Positions 7,065 through 16,778 are shown, counted from the stretch's first letter. The stretch: 64,000 bases of DNA from Pseudomonas syringae (GCF_001698815.1 NZ_LGSI01000056.1:62001-126000); one strand, 5' to 3'. Numbers and translations are program-made. The notes: generated by a model not told the origin, from the letters alone.

Positions 7065-10000
7065 ATGCACTTCAATCTTTCCGAATGGGCGCTGCGCAAT
7101 CGGCAAATCGTCCTGTACCTGATGATCGTTCTGGCTGTCGTCGGTGCTCTTTCCTACACCAAGCTGGGGCAGAGCGAAGATCCGCCGTTCACCTTCAAAG
7201 CCATGGTGATTCGTACGATGTGGCCGGGCGCCAGCGCGGAAGAAGTGGCGCTGCAAGTCACTGATCGCATCGAGAAGAAACTGATGGAAACCGGGGAATA
7301 CGAGCGCATCGTTTCATTCTCGCGACCCGGTGAATCGACCGTGACCTTCGTGACTCGCGATTCCATGTTCTCCGCCGCGCTGCCGGAACTGTTCTACCAG
7401 ATCCGCAAGAAAATCAGCGACATCCGCCAGAACCTGCCGCCGGGTATTCAGGGGCCGTTCTTCAACGACGAGTTCGGCACCACCTTTGGCAATATCTACG
7501 CGCTGACCGGCAAGGGCTTTGACTACGCGGTGCTCAAGGATTACGCCGACCGTATTCAGCTGCAACTGCAGCGGGTCAAGGACGTGGGCAAGGTAGAGCT
7601 GATCGGTTTGCAGGACGAGAAGATCTGGATCGAACTGTCCAACGTCAAGCTCGCCACCCTTGGCTTGCCGCTGGCGGCTGTGCAGCAAGCGCTTGAAGCG
7701 CAGAACGCAGTCGCAGCCACCAGTTTTTTTGAAACGCCCACCGAGCGGGTGCAGTTGCGGGTCAGCGGACGCTTCCAGACTGTCGAAGAAATTCGCGAGT
7801 TTCCGATCCGCGTCGGCGACCGCACGCTGCGTATCAGCGATCTGGCCGAAGTGCATCGCGGCTTCAACGACCCGCCCGCGCCGCGCATGCGCTTCATGGG
7901 TGAGGATGCGCTGGGTCTGGCGGTGGCGATGAAGGACGGCGGCGACATTCTGGTGTTGGGCAAGGCCCTGGAAGGCGAGTTTTCCCGCATCCAGAAAAAC
8001 CTCCCGGCCGGCATGGAGCTGCGTAAGGTCTCCGATCAGCCTGCCGCGGTGAAGACCGGCGTCGGCGAGTTCGTCCGGGTGCTGGCTGAAGCCTTGGGCA
8101 TCGTCTTGCTGGTGAGTTTCTTTTCCCTCGGCATGCGCACTGGCATGGTCGTGGCGCTGGCGATTCCGCTGGTCCTGGCGATGACCTTCGCCTGCATGTA
8201 TTACCTGGGAATCGGCCTGCACAAGATTTCCCTAGGCGCGTTGGTGCTGGCGCTGGGCTTGCTGGTGGATGACGCGATCATTGCTGTGGAAATGATGGCG
8301 ATCAAGATGGAGCAGGGCTACGACCGGATGCGCGCGGCGAGCTTCGCCTGGACCAGCACCGCGTTCCCGATGCTCACCGGGACGCTGATTACCGCCGCGG
8401 GTTTCCTGCCGATTGCCACCGCGCAGTCGAGCACCGGCGAATACACCCGCTCGATCTTCCAGGTGGTCACCATTGCCTTGCTCGCGTCATGGGTCGCGGC
8501 GGTGGTGTTTGTGCCCTATCTGGGCGAGCGACTGCTGCCGGATCTGGCGAAAATCCATGCCGAGAAACACGGCGCGGGCGTGTTTGATCCCTATGCGACG
8601 CCGTTCTATAAGCGGGTTCGGGGGCTTGTCGGCTGGTGCGTTCGCCGTCGCAAGACAGTGATCGTCTTGACGGTAGGACTCTTCGTGCTGTCGGTGGTGA
8701 TGTTCAAGTACGTGCCCCAGCAGTTCTTTCCGGCTTCGGGTCGACTTGAGCTGATGATCGATCTGAAACTCACCGAAGGCGCTTCGTTGAGCAACACCGC
8801 CGATCAGGTCAAGCGGCTGGAACAGATGCTCAAAGATCACGACGGCATCGACAATTATGTTTCCTACGTGGGCACCGGTTCGCCGCGTTTCTATCTGCCG
8901 CTGGATCAGCAACTGCCTGCGGCGAGTTTTGCCCAGTTCGTAGTGCTGGCCAAATCCATCGAGGACCGGGAAACCCTGCGCAGCTGGCTGATCACTAACC
9001 TCAACGAACAGTTCCCGACTTTGCGTTCGCGGGTCACGCGCCTGGAAAACGGCCCGCCCGTGGGTTATCCGGTGCAGTTCCGGGTCAGCGGCGAGCACAT
9101 TGACGAGGTACGGGCACTGGCGCGCAAAGTGGCGGCCAAGGTCCGCGACAATCCCCATGTGGCCAATGTGCATCTGGACTGGGAAGAACCCAGCAAAGTC
9201 GTATACCTCAATGTCGATCAGGACCGCGCCCGGGCGCTCGGCGTAACAACCGCCAGTCTGTCGAAATTCCTGCAAAGCTCGCTCACCGGTTCCAGCGTGA
9301 GTCAGTACCGTGAGGACGATGAACTGATCGAAATCCTCCTGCGCGGCACCGCCAACGAACGTCAGCAACTGGGCGCGCTGGCGAGTCTGGCGGTGCCCAC
9401 CGACAACGGCGCGAGTGTCGCCTTGTCGCAAGTGGCGACCCTGGAATACGGCTTTGAAGAGGGCATCATCTGGCACCGCAACCGACTGCCCAATGTCACG
9501 GTGCGCGCCGATATCTACGGCAAGGAGCAACCGGCGACGCTGGTCCAGCAAATCATGCCGACCTTGCAAGGCGTGCGCGATGAATTGCCGGATGGCTATC
9601 TGCTGGAAGTAGGCGGTACGGTCGAGGATTCGGCGCGGGGCCAGAACTCGGTCAAGGCCGGCGTGCCGTTGTTCATCGTGGTGGTGCTGACTTTGCTGAT
9701 GATCCAGCTACGCAGCTTTTCGCGGATGTTCATGGTGTTCCTCACCGCACCGTTGGGGCTGATCGGCGTGACGCTGTTTCTGCTGGTGTTCAATCAGCCG
9801 TTCGGCTTCGTCGCGATGCTCGGCACCATCGCCTTGTCGGGGATGATCATGCGCAACTCGGTGATCCTGGTGGATCAGATCGAACAGGATATTGCCGGCG
9901 GACTGGATCAGTGGCAGGCGATTATCGAAGCCACGGTGCGGCGTTTCCGACCTATCGTGCTGACCGCGCTGGCGGCGGTGCTGGCGATGATCCCGCTGTC

Positions 10001-10130
10001 ACGCAGCGTCTTCTTCGGCCCGATGGCGGTGGCAATCATGGGCGGCCTGATCGTCGCGACAGCCCTGACCTTGCTGTTTCTGCCTGCGCTGTATGCGGCG
10101 TGGTTTCGGGTCAAAAAGGAAGGCCAGTGA
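7065..10130 (+). CDS. RND family inner-membrane efflux transporter
   Basis: This 1021-residue proton-driven pump has the RND duplication: TM1 near the N-terminus, a large periplasmic loop, TM2-6, a second loop, and TM7-12. The opening EWALRNRQIVLYLMIVLAVV and the PPFTFKAMVIRTMWPGASA segment are typical of the HAE/acriflavine-resistance type. The proton-relay Asp pair is in TM4 (LLVDDAIIAVE, residues about 401-402). At the TM10 position where AcrB has its relay Lys, this protein has Arg (MIMRNSVILVDQ, about residue 929). The substrate cannot be predicted. It is probably controlled by the divergent TetR protein through the operator at 5879-5921. Confidence 0.95.
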   Translation: MHFNLSEWALRNRQIVLYLMIVLAVVGALSYTKLGQSEDPPFTFKAMVIRTMWPGASAEEVALQVTDRIEKKLMETGEYERIVSFSRPGESTVTFVTRDSMFSAALPELFYQIRKKISDIRQNLPPGIQGPFFNDEFGTTFGNIYALTGKGFDYAVLKDYADRIQLQLQRVKDVGKVELIGLQDEKIWIELSNVKLATLGLPLAAVQQALEAQNAVAATSFFETPTERVQLRVSGRFQTVEEIREFPIRVGDRTLRISDLAEVHRGFNDPPAPRMRFMGEDALGLAVAMKDGGDILVLGKALEGEFSRIQKNLPAGMELRKVSDQPAAVKTGVGEFVRVLAEALGIVLLVSFFSLGMRTGMVVALAIPLVLAMTFACMYYLGIGLHKISLGALVLALGLLVDDAIIAVEMMAIKMEQGYDRMRAASFAWTSTAFPMLTGTLITAAGFLPIATAQSSTGEYTRSIFQVVTIALLASWVAAVVFVPYLGERLLPDLAKIHAEKHGAGVFDPYATPFYKRVRGLVGWCVRRRKTVIVLTVGLFVLSVVMFKYVPQQFFPASGRLELMIDLKLTEGASLSNTADQVKRLEQMLKDHDGIDNYVSYVGTGSPRFYLPLDQQLPAASFAQFVVLAKSIEDRETLRSWLITNLNEQFPTLRSRVTRLENGPPVGYPVQFRVSGEHIDEVRALARKVAAKVRDNPHVANVHLDWEEPSKVVYLNVDQDRARALGVTTASLSKFLQSSLTGSSVSQYREDDELIEILLRGTANERQQLGALASLAVPTDNGASVALSQVATLEYGFEEGIIWHRNRLPNVTVRADIYGKEQPATLVQQIMPTLQGVRDELPDGYLLEVGGTVEDSARGQNSVKAGVPLFIVVVLTLLMIQLRSFSRMFMVFLTAPLGLIGVTLFLLVFNQPFGFVAMLGTIALSGMIMRNSVILVDQIEQDIAGGLDQWQAIIEATVRRFRPIVLTALAAVLAMIPLSRSVFFGPMAVAIMGGLIVATALTLLFLPALYAAWFRVKKEGQ

Positions 10131-10183
10131 GATGTAGTTACCGTTTGAGCACACCGGACACTATGTGCAGCAAACATAGAGTC

Positions 10184-10404
10184 ATATAGGAGGGGACTTG
10201 TCCGCGAACAGGCCGGTGCAAACGCAGACGATATTCCTTCGCAGACCCGACGCCTTCCCGGACAAGTCCGGTCCTACCGGGCCAAACACAACTCGGTAGG
10301 AGGGGACTTGTCCCCGAAAGACGGTAGCTCAGGCGGCGTTAACTTTGCGGATTTCCGTGGTCAGGACCATCGCATTCGGGGACAAGTCCCCTCCTACAGT
10401 CAGG
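10184..10404. repeat. REP/REPIN copies between the RND pump and the DUF4197 gene
   Basis: One unit related to the array at 1-460 runs from about 10184 to 10318, including the linker gcaaacgcagacgatattcc and the pair gacaagtccggtcctacc / gtaggaggggacttgtcccc. A further single REP in the opposite orientation (ggggacaagtcccctcctac) is at about 10378-10397. The region separates two convergent transcripts, the usual position for REPs. Confidence 0.88.
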
Positions 10405-10407
10405 GAT

Positions 10408-11097
10408 TCAGAGCGCCCCAAATACCTTCTTCGCCAGACTGGTCGCCGCCGCAGCCGGGTTGGCGCGGATGGTTTCTTCCTGTTTGGCGATCATTTCGAA
10501 CAAACCGTTCAGCGCCTGTTCCGTCACGTAGCCCTCGATGTTCGAGCTTTTCGCATCCAGAACGCCCAGCGTCGCAGCCTGCCCGGCGAACGAGTTGTAC
10601 TTCTGCGCCAGGCCAACCTTGTCCGTGGCTTGCTTGACGATAGGCAGGAACTTGGCGCGGATCTGCTCGCGGCTGCTGCTGTTCAGGTACTGCGTCGCTG
10701 AATCCTTGCCGCCGCTGAGAATGCCCTTGGCATCCGCAACGCTCATCTTCTTCACGGCATCTACCAGCAACGTCTGGGCTTGCGGCATGGCGGCTTCAGC
10801 GGCCTGGTTCATGCTGGTTTCCAGCTGATCGACCTGCGCGCCCATGCCGAACTGTTTCATCTTCTTCGCGACCTTGCCGAGATTGCCCGGCAGTTCGATG
10901 CGCACGTCCTGGTTGTTGCTGAAACCACCGGGTTTGCCCAGTTGCTTGACTGCAATCTGCGCGCCTTGGGTCAGCGCGTCCTTGAGGCCGCCGGTTGCAT
11001 CTGCCTGGGACAGATCACTCAAGGAGGCGGCAAATACGTTGGCCGACAGCAGCAAACCTGCGCACAGGCTGGCGAAGGTAAACGGGGAGCGAAGCAT
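10408..11097 (-). CDS. DUF4197 domain periplasmic protein
   Basis: The protein has 229 residues with a Sec signal peptide (FASLCAGLLLSANVFA, cleaved before ASL) and belongs to the DUF4197 family. Conserved stretches include GLKDALTQGAQIAVKQLG, the LPGNLGKVAKKMK segment, and the C-terminal GLFEMIAKQEETIRANP. Members are alpha-helical exported proteins of unknown function, common in Gammaproteobacteria and Bacteroidetes. It lies downstream of the YbaY-like lipoprotein gene with a 78-base gap and may share its transcript. No catalytic motif is visible. Confidence 0.88.
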   Translation of the reverse strand: MLRSPFTFASLCAGLLLSANVFAASLSDLSQADATGGLKDALTQGAQIAVKQLGKPGGFSNNQDVRIELPGNLGKVAKKMKQFGMGAQVDQLETSMNQAAEAAMPQAQTLLVDAVKKMSVADAKGILSGGKDSATQYLNSSSREQIRAKFLPIVKQATDKVGLAQKYNSFAGQAATLGVLDAKSSNIEGYVTEQALNGLFEMIAKQEETIRANPAAAATSLAKKVFGAL

Positions 11098-11175
11098 GGC
11101 AGCATCCTTTTCAAGGGGAATCTGGGTAGCAGCGCCGAACAGGCATCGGCGCTGGAGAGTGAGGGTATCAGGAAC

Positions 11176-11574
11176 TCAGCGCGGCGGATTCAGACGGATG
11201 CGCAGGGGCTGTTGATCGCTGCCGTCCAGCTTGACGCTGTAATGATCGGTGCTGATAAACAGCAGTTGGCCATCCGACTCAATGCGCGCGCTGACGGAGT
11301 AACGATGGCCGGGTTGAATCTGCTTGCTGTCGTATTGCAGATGAAAGGGCAGCGGCACCTGGCCTTTTATCGGTCCGCTCTGGCGCGCCAACACTACGGC
11401 AGGCGCGTCAACCCGCGAGACGTCCTGCAAGGTGACGCTCAAGGTTGCCGAAGGCGGCAGGGCCATGCGTTGCAGATAGAAGACTTCGCCATCGAGGCTG
11501 GCCTGGCTGTTGGACTGAAAGGTGCTGCAAGCACCGAGCATCGCAGTCATGAGGATGAGTGCAAGATTTTTCAT
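11176..11574 (-). CDS. YbaY-like lipoprotein
   Basis: This 132-residue lipoprotein has a signal peptide ending in the lipobox LGAC, with the lipidated Cys at residue 16. The mature domain begins with GEVFYLQRMALPPSATLSV and continues with LPFHLQYDSKQIQPGHRYSV, the pattern of the YbaY family (small beta-rich envelope lipoproteins). Their function is not known in detail. The gene lies 54 bases after plsB on the same strand, with a hairpin (11594-11616) between them. Confidence 0.85.
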   Translation of the reverse strand: MKNLALILMTAMLGACSTFQSNSQASLDGEVFYLQRMALPPSATLSVTLQDVSRVDAPAVVLARQSGPIKGQVPLPFHLQYDSKQIQPGHRYSVSARIESDGQLLFISTDHYSVKLDGSDQQPLRIRLNPPR

Positions 11575-11593
11575 CGGGATCTCCCTATCGGTT

Positions 11594-11616
11594 GGTGCCG
11601 GTTTTAACCCGGCACC
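11594..11616 (-). terminator. Hairpin after plsB, without a T-run
   Basis: The stem ggtgccgg / ccggcacc (8 bp, 7-base loop) lies between the plsB stop and the YbaY-like gene. There is no T-run on the minus strand, so it is more likely an mRNA-stabilising or weak termination hairpin than a full terminator. Confidence 0.45.
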
Positions 11617-11628
11617 AAATTGCGAAAT

Positions 11629-14130
11629 TTAGCGGATTTCCTCAACCGGGTCAGCTTCGGTTACATCTTCGTTGCGATGCAAGGCGACCTGACGGATCGA
11701 CAGGCGGATCTCCGCTGGCAGCACACGCTTCGCCGCGCCTTCGGCCAGTTCCCCCAGCAACGGGTGGTAACTGAGCTTGCCGTTGGCATCCTTGCGCAGG
11801 ACGCCCAGGTCCAGCAGCGTCTGGATAAAATGGCGGAACAGGCTCTTGTCGAAGAACTCCGGCGCATTCAGTCCATGCAGGATCGACAACCGTTGCGCCA
11901 TCACCGTACACAGATCTTCCAGTTCTTCGGCGCTCAGGGTGTTCTGGCCGCTGTTGAGCAATAGCGAGGTGGCCATGTAAAAGCGCTGCAACGTCTGGGC
12001 AATCGCCCGCGACAGCAGGGTCAGCAGCACGAACTCGCGGGAACTCGGCGCAGGGCGCAGGTACACGTCATTTTCGAAACGCAGCAGACCTTGCTCGACA
12101 AACGCTTCCAGCCATTGATCGACCACCGCATCCAGCTCCTCCAGCGACCAGCGGATGAACAGCTCGGATTGCAGGTACGGATAGAGCGCACGGGTGTAGC
12201 GCAGCAGCAGTTCGCGGGTCATGCGGGACGAGCTCTGGAAGAAGCTGGCCAGCAATGATGGCAAGGCGAAAATATGCAGCACGTTGTTGCGGTAGTAGGT
12301 CATCAGGACGGCGTTCTGTTCATCCAGATACAGAATCTTGCCCAGCGCGTCCTTTTGCTCCGAAAGCAGGTCCATGCCTTTCACGTGTTCGATCAAGGCC
12401 CGACCGTCACCTTCGGGCAGCGTGGTGTGCGGCGAATAAGGCACCCGGCGTAGCAATGTCAGATAAAGGTCGAGCACGCGGGCCATGGCCTGATCATCCA
12501 GCGCCAGTCGTTGCGTCGAAAGCAGGGCCAGTGCCACCAGATTTACCGGGTTGATGGCGGCGGCTTCGTTCAGATGCCGGGCAACACGCTCGCCCAGGCG
12601 ATTGGTGGTTTCGTTCAGCCATGCCGGGCGGAACTGCGGGCCCAGCTGTTGCGTGCGCCAGTCGGCTTGTTCCGCGTCGAGAAATTCCGCGAGCTTGATC
12701 GGCTCACCGAAGTTCACCGACACCTGGCCGAAGCGCTGCTTGAGCGCGCCAATCACCTTGAAGATGTCGAAAATCGATTCCTTCTTCTTGGTCGCGCCAC
12801 GCAGTTCGCCCAGATACGTGCGACCTTCGAGAACCCGCTCGTAACCGATGTACACCGGCACGAACACGATGGGCATCCGCGAGTTGCGCAGGAAGCTGCG
12901 CAAGGTGATCGCCAGCATGCCAGTCCTGGGTTGCAGCATGCGCCCGGTGCGTGAACGCCCGCCCTCTACGAAGTATTCGACCGGGAAACCTTTGGTGAAC
13001 AGGGTATGCATGTATTCGTTGAACACCGAGGTGTACAGCGGATTGCCCTTGAATGTGCGACGCATGAAAAACGCGCCGCCGCGACGCAGCAGCCCGCCGA
13101 TTACCGGCATGTTCAGGTTGATACCGGCGGCGACATGCGGTGGCGTCAGGCCGTTGCGGAACAGCAGATACGAAAGCAACAGGTAATCGATATGGCTGCG
13201 GTGGCAGGGCACATAAATGATCTCATTGCCCTGCGCCACGTTCTGCACGCCTTCGATATGGCTGACCTTGACGCCGTCGTAGATCTTGTTCCAGAACCAG
13301 CTCAGCACCACTTCGAGAAAACGAATGGCCGAATAGGTGTAGTCCGAAGCGATTTCATTGCCGTAGCGCAGGGCTTGCTCGCGAGCCTTGTCGACGGGGA
13401 TTTTTTCGCGTTCGGCTTCATCCAGAATCGCCTGCTTGACCAGCGGCTCGTCCAACAGCCCCTTGACCAGATTGCGCCGGTGCGACACGTCCGGGCCGAT
13501 CACGGCGGTCTTCAGGTTGCGAAAATGCGTGCGCAGCAGGCGCTGGGTCATGCGCAGGGTCAGCTCGTGGCCCTTGTTCTCGTTGATCAGGTCGCGCAGA
13601 TGGATCGGTGCGGAAAACTGCACCCGGGTCTTGCGCCCCAGAATCAGGATGCTGACCAGCCGCCTTAGCCGTCCGGTCACCGCCCAGCTGTCGGCAAATA
13701 ATAATTTCCACGGGCTCGATTCGCGATCCGGCGACTGGCCCCAGAACACGCTGACCGGAATGATCTGCGCATCCTCGGTGGCGTTCTGGCTCACGGCGCT
13801 GATCAAACGTTCCAGCATCGGCGGCGCGCCGCTCTTGTCCTGACGGCCCAGCCAGTCCGGTCCCGGCGTCAGGTAAAAGAAGGCTGCAGGCTCGATCAGC
13901 TCGCCCACCGAGACCGACAATACTGGTCGAGGCAATCCCGCCTTGCGGCATTCGGTATCGATCACCGCCAGGTCGCTCAGTGAAGGCGATTGCAAGGCGT
14001 AGAACACCGGTCGACTGCGGTCGAGATTGAGGGTGAAAGACGATTGATTAATGGTCTCGGAGCGCACCCAGAGATACAACAATCGGCGCAGTGTGCCGAA
14101 CACGAGACGGCGGAACGGAGAGCGGGTCAT
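11629..14130 (-). CDS. plsB: Glycerol-3-phosphate 1-O-acyltransferase PlsB
   Basis: PlsB acylates sn-glycerol 3-phosphate at position 1, the first step of phospholipid synthesis at the inner membrane. The protein has 833 residues, as expected. The acyltransferase blocks are present in order: block I VPCHRSHIDYLLLSYLL (the HX4D catalytic pair near residue 308), block II GGAFFMRRTFKGNP, block III FVEGGRSRTGR, and block IV IVFVPVYIGYERV. ATG 14130 begins the normal N-terminus (MTRSPFRRLVFG); the open frame extends further upstream without support. Products feed cdsA, located 19 kb away in this window. Confidence 0.97.
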   Translation of the reverse strand: MTRSPFRRLVFGTLRRLLYLWVRSETINQSSFTLNLDRSRPVFYALQSPSLSDLAVIDTECRKAGLPRPVLSVSVGELIEPAAFFYLTPGPDWLGRQDKSGAPPMLERLISAVSQNATEDAQIIPVSVFWGQSPDRESSPWKLLFADSWAVTGRLRRLVSILILGRKTRVQFSAPIHLRDLINENKGHELTLRMTQRLLRTHFRNLKTAVIGPDVSHRRNLVKGLLDEPLVKQAILDEAEREKIPVDKAREQALRYGNEIASDYTYSAIRFLEVVLSWFWNKIYDGVKVSHIEGVQNVAQGNEIIYVPCHRSHIDYLLLSYLLFRNGLTPPHVAAGINLNMPVIGGLLRRGGAFFMRRTFKGNPLYTSVFNEYMHTLFTKGFPVEYFVEGGRSRTGRMLQPRTGMLAITLRSFLRNSRMPIVFVPVYIGYERVLEGRTYLGELRGATKKKESIFDIFKVIGALKQRFGQVSVNFGEPIKLAEFLDAEQADWRTQQLGPQFRPAWLNETTNRLGERVARHLNEAAAINPVNLVALALLSTQRLALDDQAMARVLDLYLTLLRRVPYSPHTTLPEGDGRALIEHVKGMDLLSEQKDALGKILYLDEQNAVLMTYYRNNVLHIFALPSLLASFFQSSSRMTRELLLRYTRALYPYLQSELFIRWSLEELDAVVDQWLEAFVEQGLLRFENDVYLRPAPSSREFVLLTLLSRAIAQTLQRFYMATSLLLNSGQNTLSAEELEDLCTVMAQRLSILHGLNAPEFFDKSLFRHFIQTLLDLGVLRKDANGKLSYHPLLGELAEGAAKRVLPAEIRLSIRQVALHRNEDVTEADPVEEIR

Positions 14131-14224
14131 ACGGCTTCTGCTGAAAAGGGGCGGAGCCCACGAGGGCGCCAGTTTGCCGTATCTGGCGGGGATGGGCAAA
14201 AGGGCGGATGGGGCTCAATTCATT

Positions 14225-14279
14225 CCGTAGGACCGGCTTTAGCCGGGAGCGCGTTCTCCCGGCTAAAGCCGGTCCTACA
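14225..14279. repeat. Palindromic repeat, family gtaggaccggctttagccgg
   Basis: The arms gtaggaccggctttagccgg and ccggctaaagccggtcctac are almost perfectly complementary around a loop of about 10 bases. The same palindrome occurs at 24041-24097. This is a second REP family, distinct from the ggggacttgtcccc type. It sits upstream of plsB and downstream of the 14306-14683 gene. Confidence 0.88.
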
Positions 14280-14305
14280 TTGAATCAGGGACCGTTGTTT
14301 TTAGC

Positions 14306-14683
14306 TCACGCCGTATGCCAGACAATCTCTTCCTCGCCATCTTCGCTGATGCGAATCCAGCGGTCGGCGGTTTCGTCACTTTCTTCTTCGACCCAGGTGC
14401 CGGGTGCGCAGCGTACTTCGACTTTCAGGGCGGCGAACGCAGCGCGGCCGCAGGCGATGTCGTCTTCCCAAGGCGTCTGGTTGCTTTCCAGAAACAGGCT
14501 ATTCCATTTGCCGACAGCCTTGGGCAGCCAGGTCACTGGCACGTTGCCAGCTGTGCATTTCCAGGTCTGGCCTTTTTGTACCCAGTCCGTGCACGGGCCG
14601 ATGGCGGCGCTGAGCCAGGTGGCGATGGCCTTGTAGTCGACGTCAGCGTCTTTCAGGTAAATCTCGATATCGGGTTGGCGCAT
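14306..14683 (-). CDS. Small conserved-type hypothetical protein
   Basis: This 125-residue acidic protein has several Trp and four Cys. Visible segments are YKAIATWLSAAIGPC near residue 20, TWLPKAVGKWNSLFLES in the middle and a strongly acidic C-terminal third ending in EEEIVWHTA. There is no signal peptide or membrane segment. I do not recognise the family. Spacing and base composition match its neighbours, and there is no competing frame with better features. It is flanked by rlmA (83 bases upstream) and the palindrome at 14225. Confidence 0.75.
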   Translation of the reverse strand: MRQPDIEIYLKDADVDYKAIATWLSAAIGPCTDWVQKGQTWKCTAGNVPVTWLPKAVGKWNSLFLESNQTPWEDDIACGRAAFAALKVEVRCAPGTWVEEESDETADRWIRISEDGEEEIVWHTA

Positions 14684-14766
14684 GGATGCCTCGTAAGAAA
14701 TTGAAAAAATCCATTCGCGGATTCAGTCGAGTGCCTCGCCAATGCAAGACACCTTCATTCAGATAG

Positions 14767-15579
14767 TTATTGGCGCACGAAATAATCGTAGCGCATGGAA
14801 ACCGTGACTTCGAACGGCTCAACCTGCTCGATGACATTGGCCCGACGTTCAGCGCTGGCGCGCCAGCCGTGAGGCGTCATGGCCAGCAGGTTGGCGCGGG
14901 CCTGAGCGTCGATCAGGCTCAGTTTGAAGCGCAGGGTTTCGCTGTGATCCAGCAGCATGCCTTCAGGAACCAGGGCTAGATGCTTGTCGTCAGCATAGTC
15001 GCGAACTTCGTCATACAGGCGCTCGCGCAGCTCCATCAGATGCTCGCTGGTCGGACCGACGCGCATCAGCCCGCCGCCCGGCGTCAACAAGCGTTTGGCC
15101 TCGTTCCAGTCCAACGGGCTGAACACGCTGGCGAGAAACTGACAGCTGGCATCCGGTAATGGCACGCGCGCCATGCTGGCGATCAACCAGGTCAGCTGCG
15201 GATCACGACGGCAGGCGCGTTTGACCGCTTCCCGGGAAATATCCAGCGCATAGCCATCGGCTTGCGGCAGGGCAGCGGCGATTTGCGCGGTGTAATAACC
15301 CTCGCCACAACCGATGTCCAGCCAGCGCGCCGGGGCACGTTCGGCCGCCAGTTCTGCCAGACGTTTCGCCACCGGCGCGTAATGCCCGGCGTTGAGAAAG
15401 TCCCGCCGCGCCTCGACCATGGCCTGGTTATCGCCAGGATCGCGGCTGTTCTTGTGCTGCACCGGCAACAGGTTCAGATACCCCTGACGGGCGCGGTCGA
15501 AGCGATGATTCGCCGGGCACGCCACGCCGTTGTCCACCGCACTGAGCGGCGCCGAGCAGATCGGGCAGGTAAGCATCAT
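14767..15579 (-). CDS. rlmA: 23S rRNA (guanine-N1)-methyltransferase RlmA-type
   Basis: The 270-residue protein opens with a zinc-binding segment (MLTCPICSAPL, then ACPANHRF) giving the Cys-x2-Cys / Cys-x3-His set of RlmA (RrmA) enzymes, followed by GYLNLLPVQHKNS, the family signature. The Rossmann SAM site is LDIGCGEGYYTAQI. E. coli RlmA methylates G745 of 23S rRNA; the same reaction is assumed here. The ATG start overlaps the dapE stop (ATGA), so translation is coupled. P. aeruginosa has the same rlmA-dapE-ndvB neighbourhood. Confidence 0.9.
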   Translation of the reverse strand: MMLTCPICSAPLSAVDNGVACPANHRFDRARQGYLNLLPVQHKNSRDPGDNQAMVEARRDFLNAGHYAPVAKRLAELAAERAPARWLDIGCGEGYYTAQIAAALPQADGYALDISREAVKRACRRDPQLTWLIASMARVPLPDASCQFLASVFSPLDWNEAKRLLTPGGGLMRVGPTSEHLMELRERLYDEVRDYADDKHLALVPEGMLLDHSETLRFKLSLIDAQARANLLAMTPHGWRASAERRANVIEQVEPFEVTVSMRYDYFVRQ

Positions 15580-16727
15580 GCGAGCAGTTTGACCAAGGTC
15601 TGATAGTAGATTTCAGTCAGCACGTCGAGATCGCTGGCCAGCACGCGTTCGTTGACCTGGTGAATGGTCGCGTTGACCGGTCCCAGCTCGACAACCTGAG
15701 TGCCCATGGTGGCGATGAAACGCCCGTCAGACGTGCCGCCGCTGGTGGACGCCTTGGTTTCGCGACCGGTAACCGCGCGAATGCTGTCCGACACCGCGTC
15801 CAGCAAATCACCCGGTTCGGTCAGGAACGGCAGACCGGACAGCGCCCAGTCCACATGCCAGTCCAGATCATGCTTGTCGAGGATGGTCGCGACCCGCTGC
15901 TTCAAGCCTTCGACCGTGGATTCGGTGGAGAAGCGGAAGTTGAAGATCGCAACCAGTTCACCGGGAATCACGTTAGTGGCACCGGTACCGGAATTCAGGT
16001 TGGAAATCTGGAAGCTGGTCGGCGGGAAGAATGCATTGCCTTCGTCCCAATGCTCGGCGGCCAGTTCGGCCAGCGCCGCAGCGGCCAGATGAATCGGATT
16101 GCGCGCCAGATGCGGATAGGCCACGTGGCCTTGTTTGCCGCGTACGGTCAAGGTTGCGCCCAGGGAGCCGCGACGACCGTTCTTCACCACATCGCCTACC
16201 AGCGTGGTGCTCGACGGTTCGCCGACGATGCACCAGTCCATGCGCTCGTTGCGCGCTTTGAGGATTTCCACCACGGCTTTGGTGCCGTGATGCGCCGGGC
16301 CTTCTTCGTCACTGGTGATCAGAAAGGCAATCGAGCCTTTGTGGTTCGGGTGATCACCGACAAACCGCTCGGCCGCCACCAGCATGGCCGCGAGGCTGCC
16401 TTTCATGTCCGCAGCGCCACGGCCGCAGAGCATGCCGTCAGCATCGATCAAGGCGTCGAACGGATCGTTCTGCCAGGCGTTCACCGGTCCGGTGGGCACC
16501 ACGTCGGTATGCCCGGCGAAACACAGGACCGGACCTTCACTGCTGCCATGGCTGGCCCAGAAGTTATCCACATCCTCGATACGCATCGGCTCCAGCTTGA
16601 AGCCGGCATCGCCCAGGCGTTGCATCATCACCGCCTGACAGTCGGCATCGATAGGCGTCACCGACGGACGACGGATCAGGTCGCAGGCGAGTTGAAGAGT
16701 GGGCGAAAGGTCGGCTGAGGCCGTCAT
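15576..16727 (-). CDS. dapE: Succinyl-diaminopimelate desuccinylase DapE
   Basis: DapE hydrolyses N-succinyl-LL-diaminopimelate to LL-diaminopimelate in lysine and peptidoglycan precursor synthesis. It has 383 residues, within the usual range. M20 metallopeptidase motifs are visible: FAGHTDVVPTG (zinc ligand His and following Asp), GRGAADMKGSLAAML (bridging Asp), TSDEEGPAHHGTK (catalytic Glu and zinc ligand Glu), and a C-terminal NATIHQVNE with the last His ligand. The gene is coupled to rlmA by a 4-base overlap and lies downstream of ndvB, with a terminator between. dapD and dapC are 6-9 kb away in this window. Confidence 0.96.
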   Translation of the reverse strand: MTASADLSPTLQLACDLIRRPSVTPIDADCQAVMMQRLGDAGFKLEPMRIEDVDNFWASHGSSEGPVLCFAGHTDVVPTGPVNAWQNDPFDALIDADGMLCGRGAADMKGSLAAMLVAAERFVGDHPNHKGSIAFLITSDEEGPAHHGTKAVVEILKARNERMDWCIVGEPSSTTLVGDVVKNGRRGSLGATLTVRGKQGHVAYPHLARNPIHLAAAALAELAAEHWDEGNAFFPPTSFQISNLNSGTGATNVIPGELVAIFNFRFSTESTVEGLKQRVATILDKHDLDWHVDWALSGLPFLTEPGDLLDAVSDSIRAVTGRETKASTSGGTSDGRFIATMGTQVVELGPVNATIHQVNERVLASDLDVLTEIYYQTLVKLLA

Positions 16728-16778
16728 GTACTGGACTCCGGTGGCATGGCTTTGAACGCGAAAAGGCGCATATCTTAA

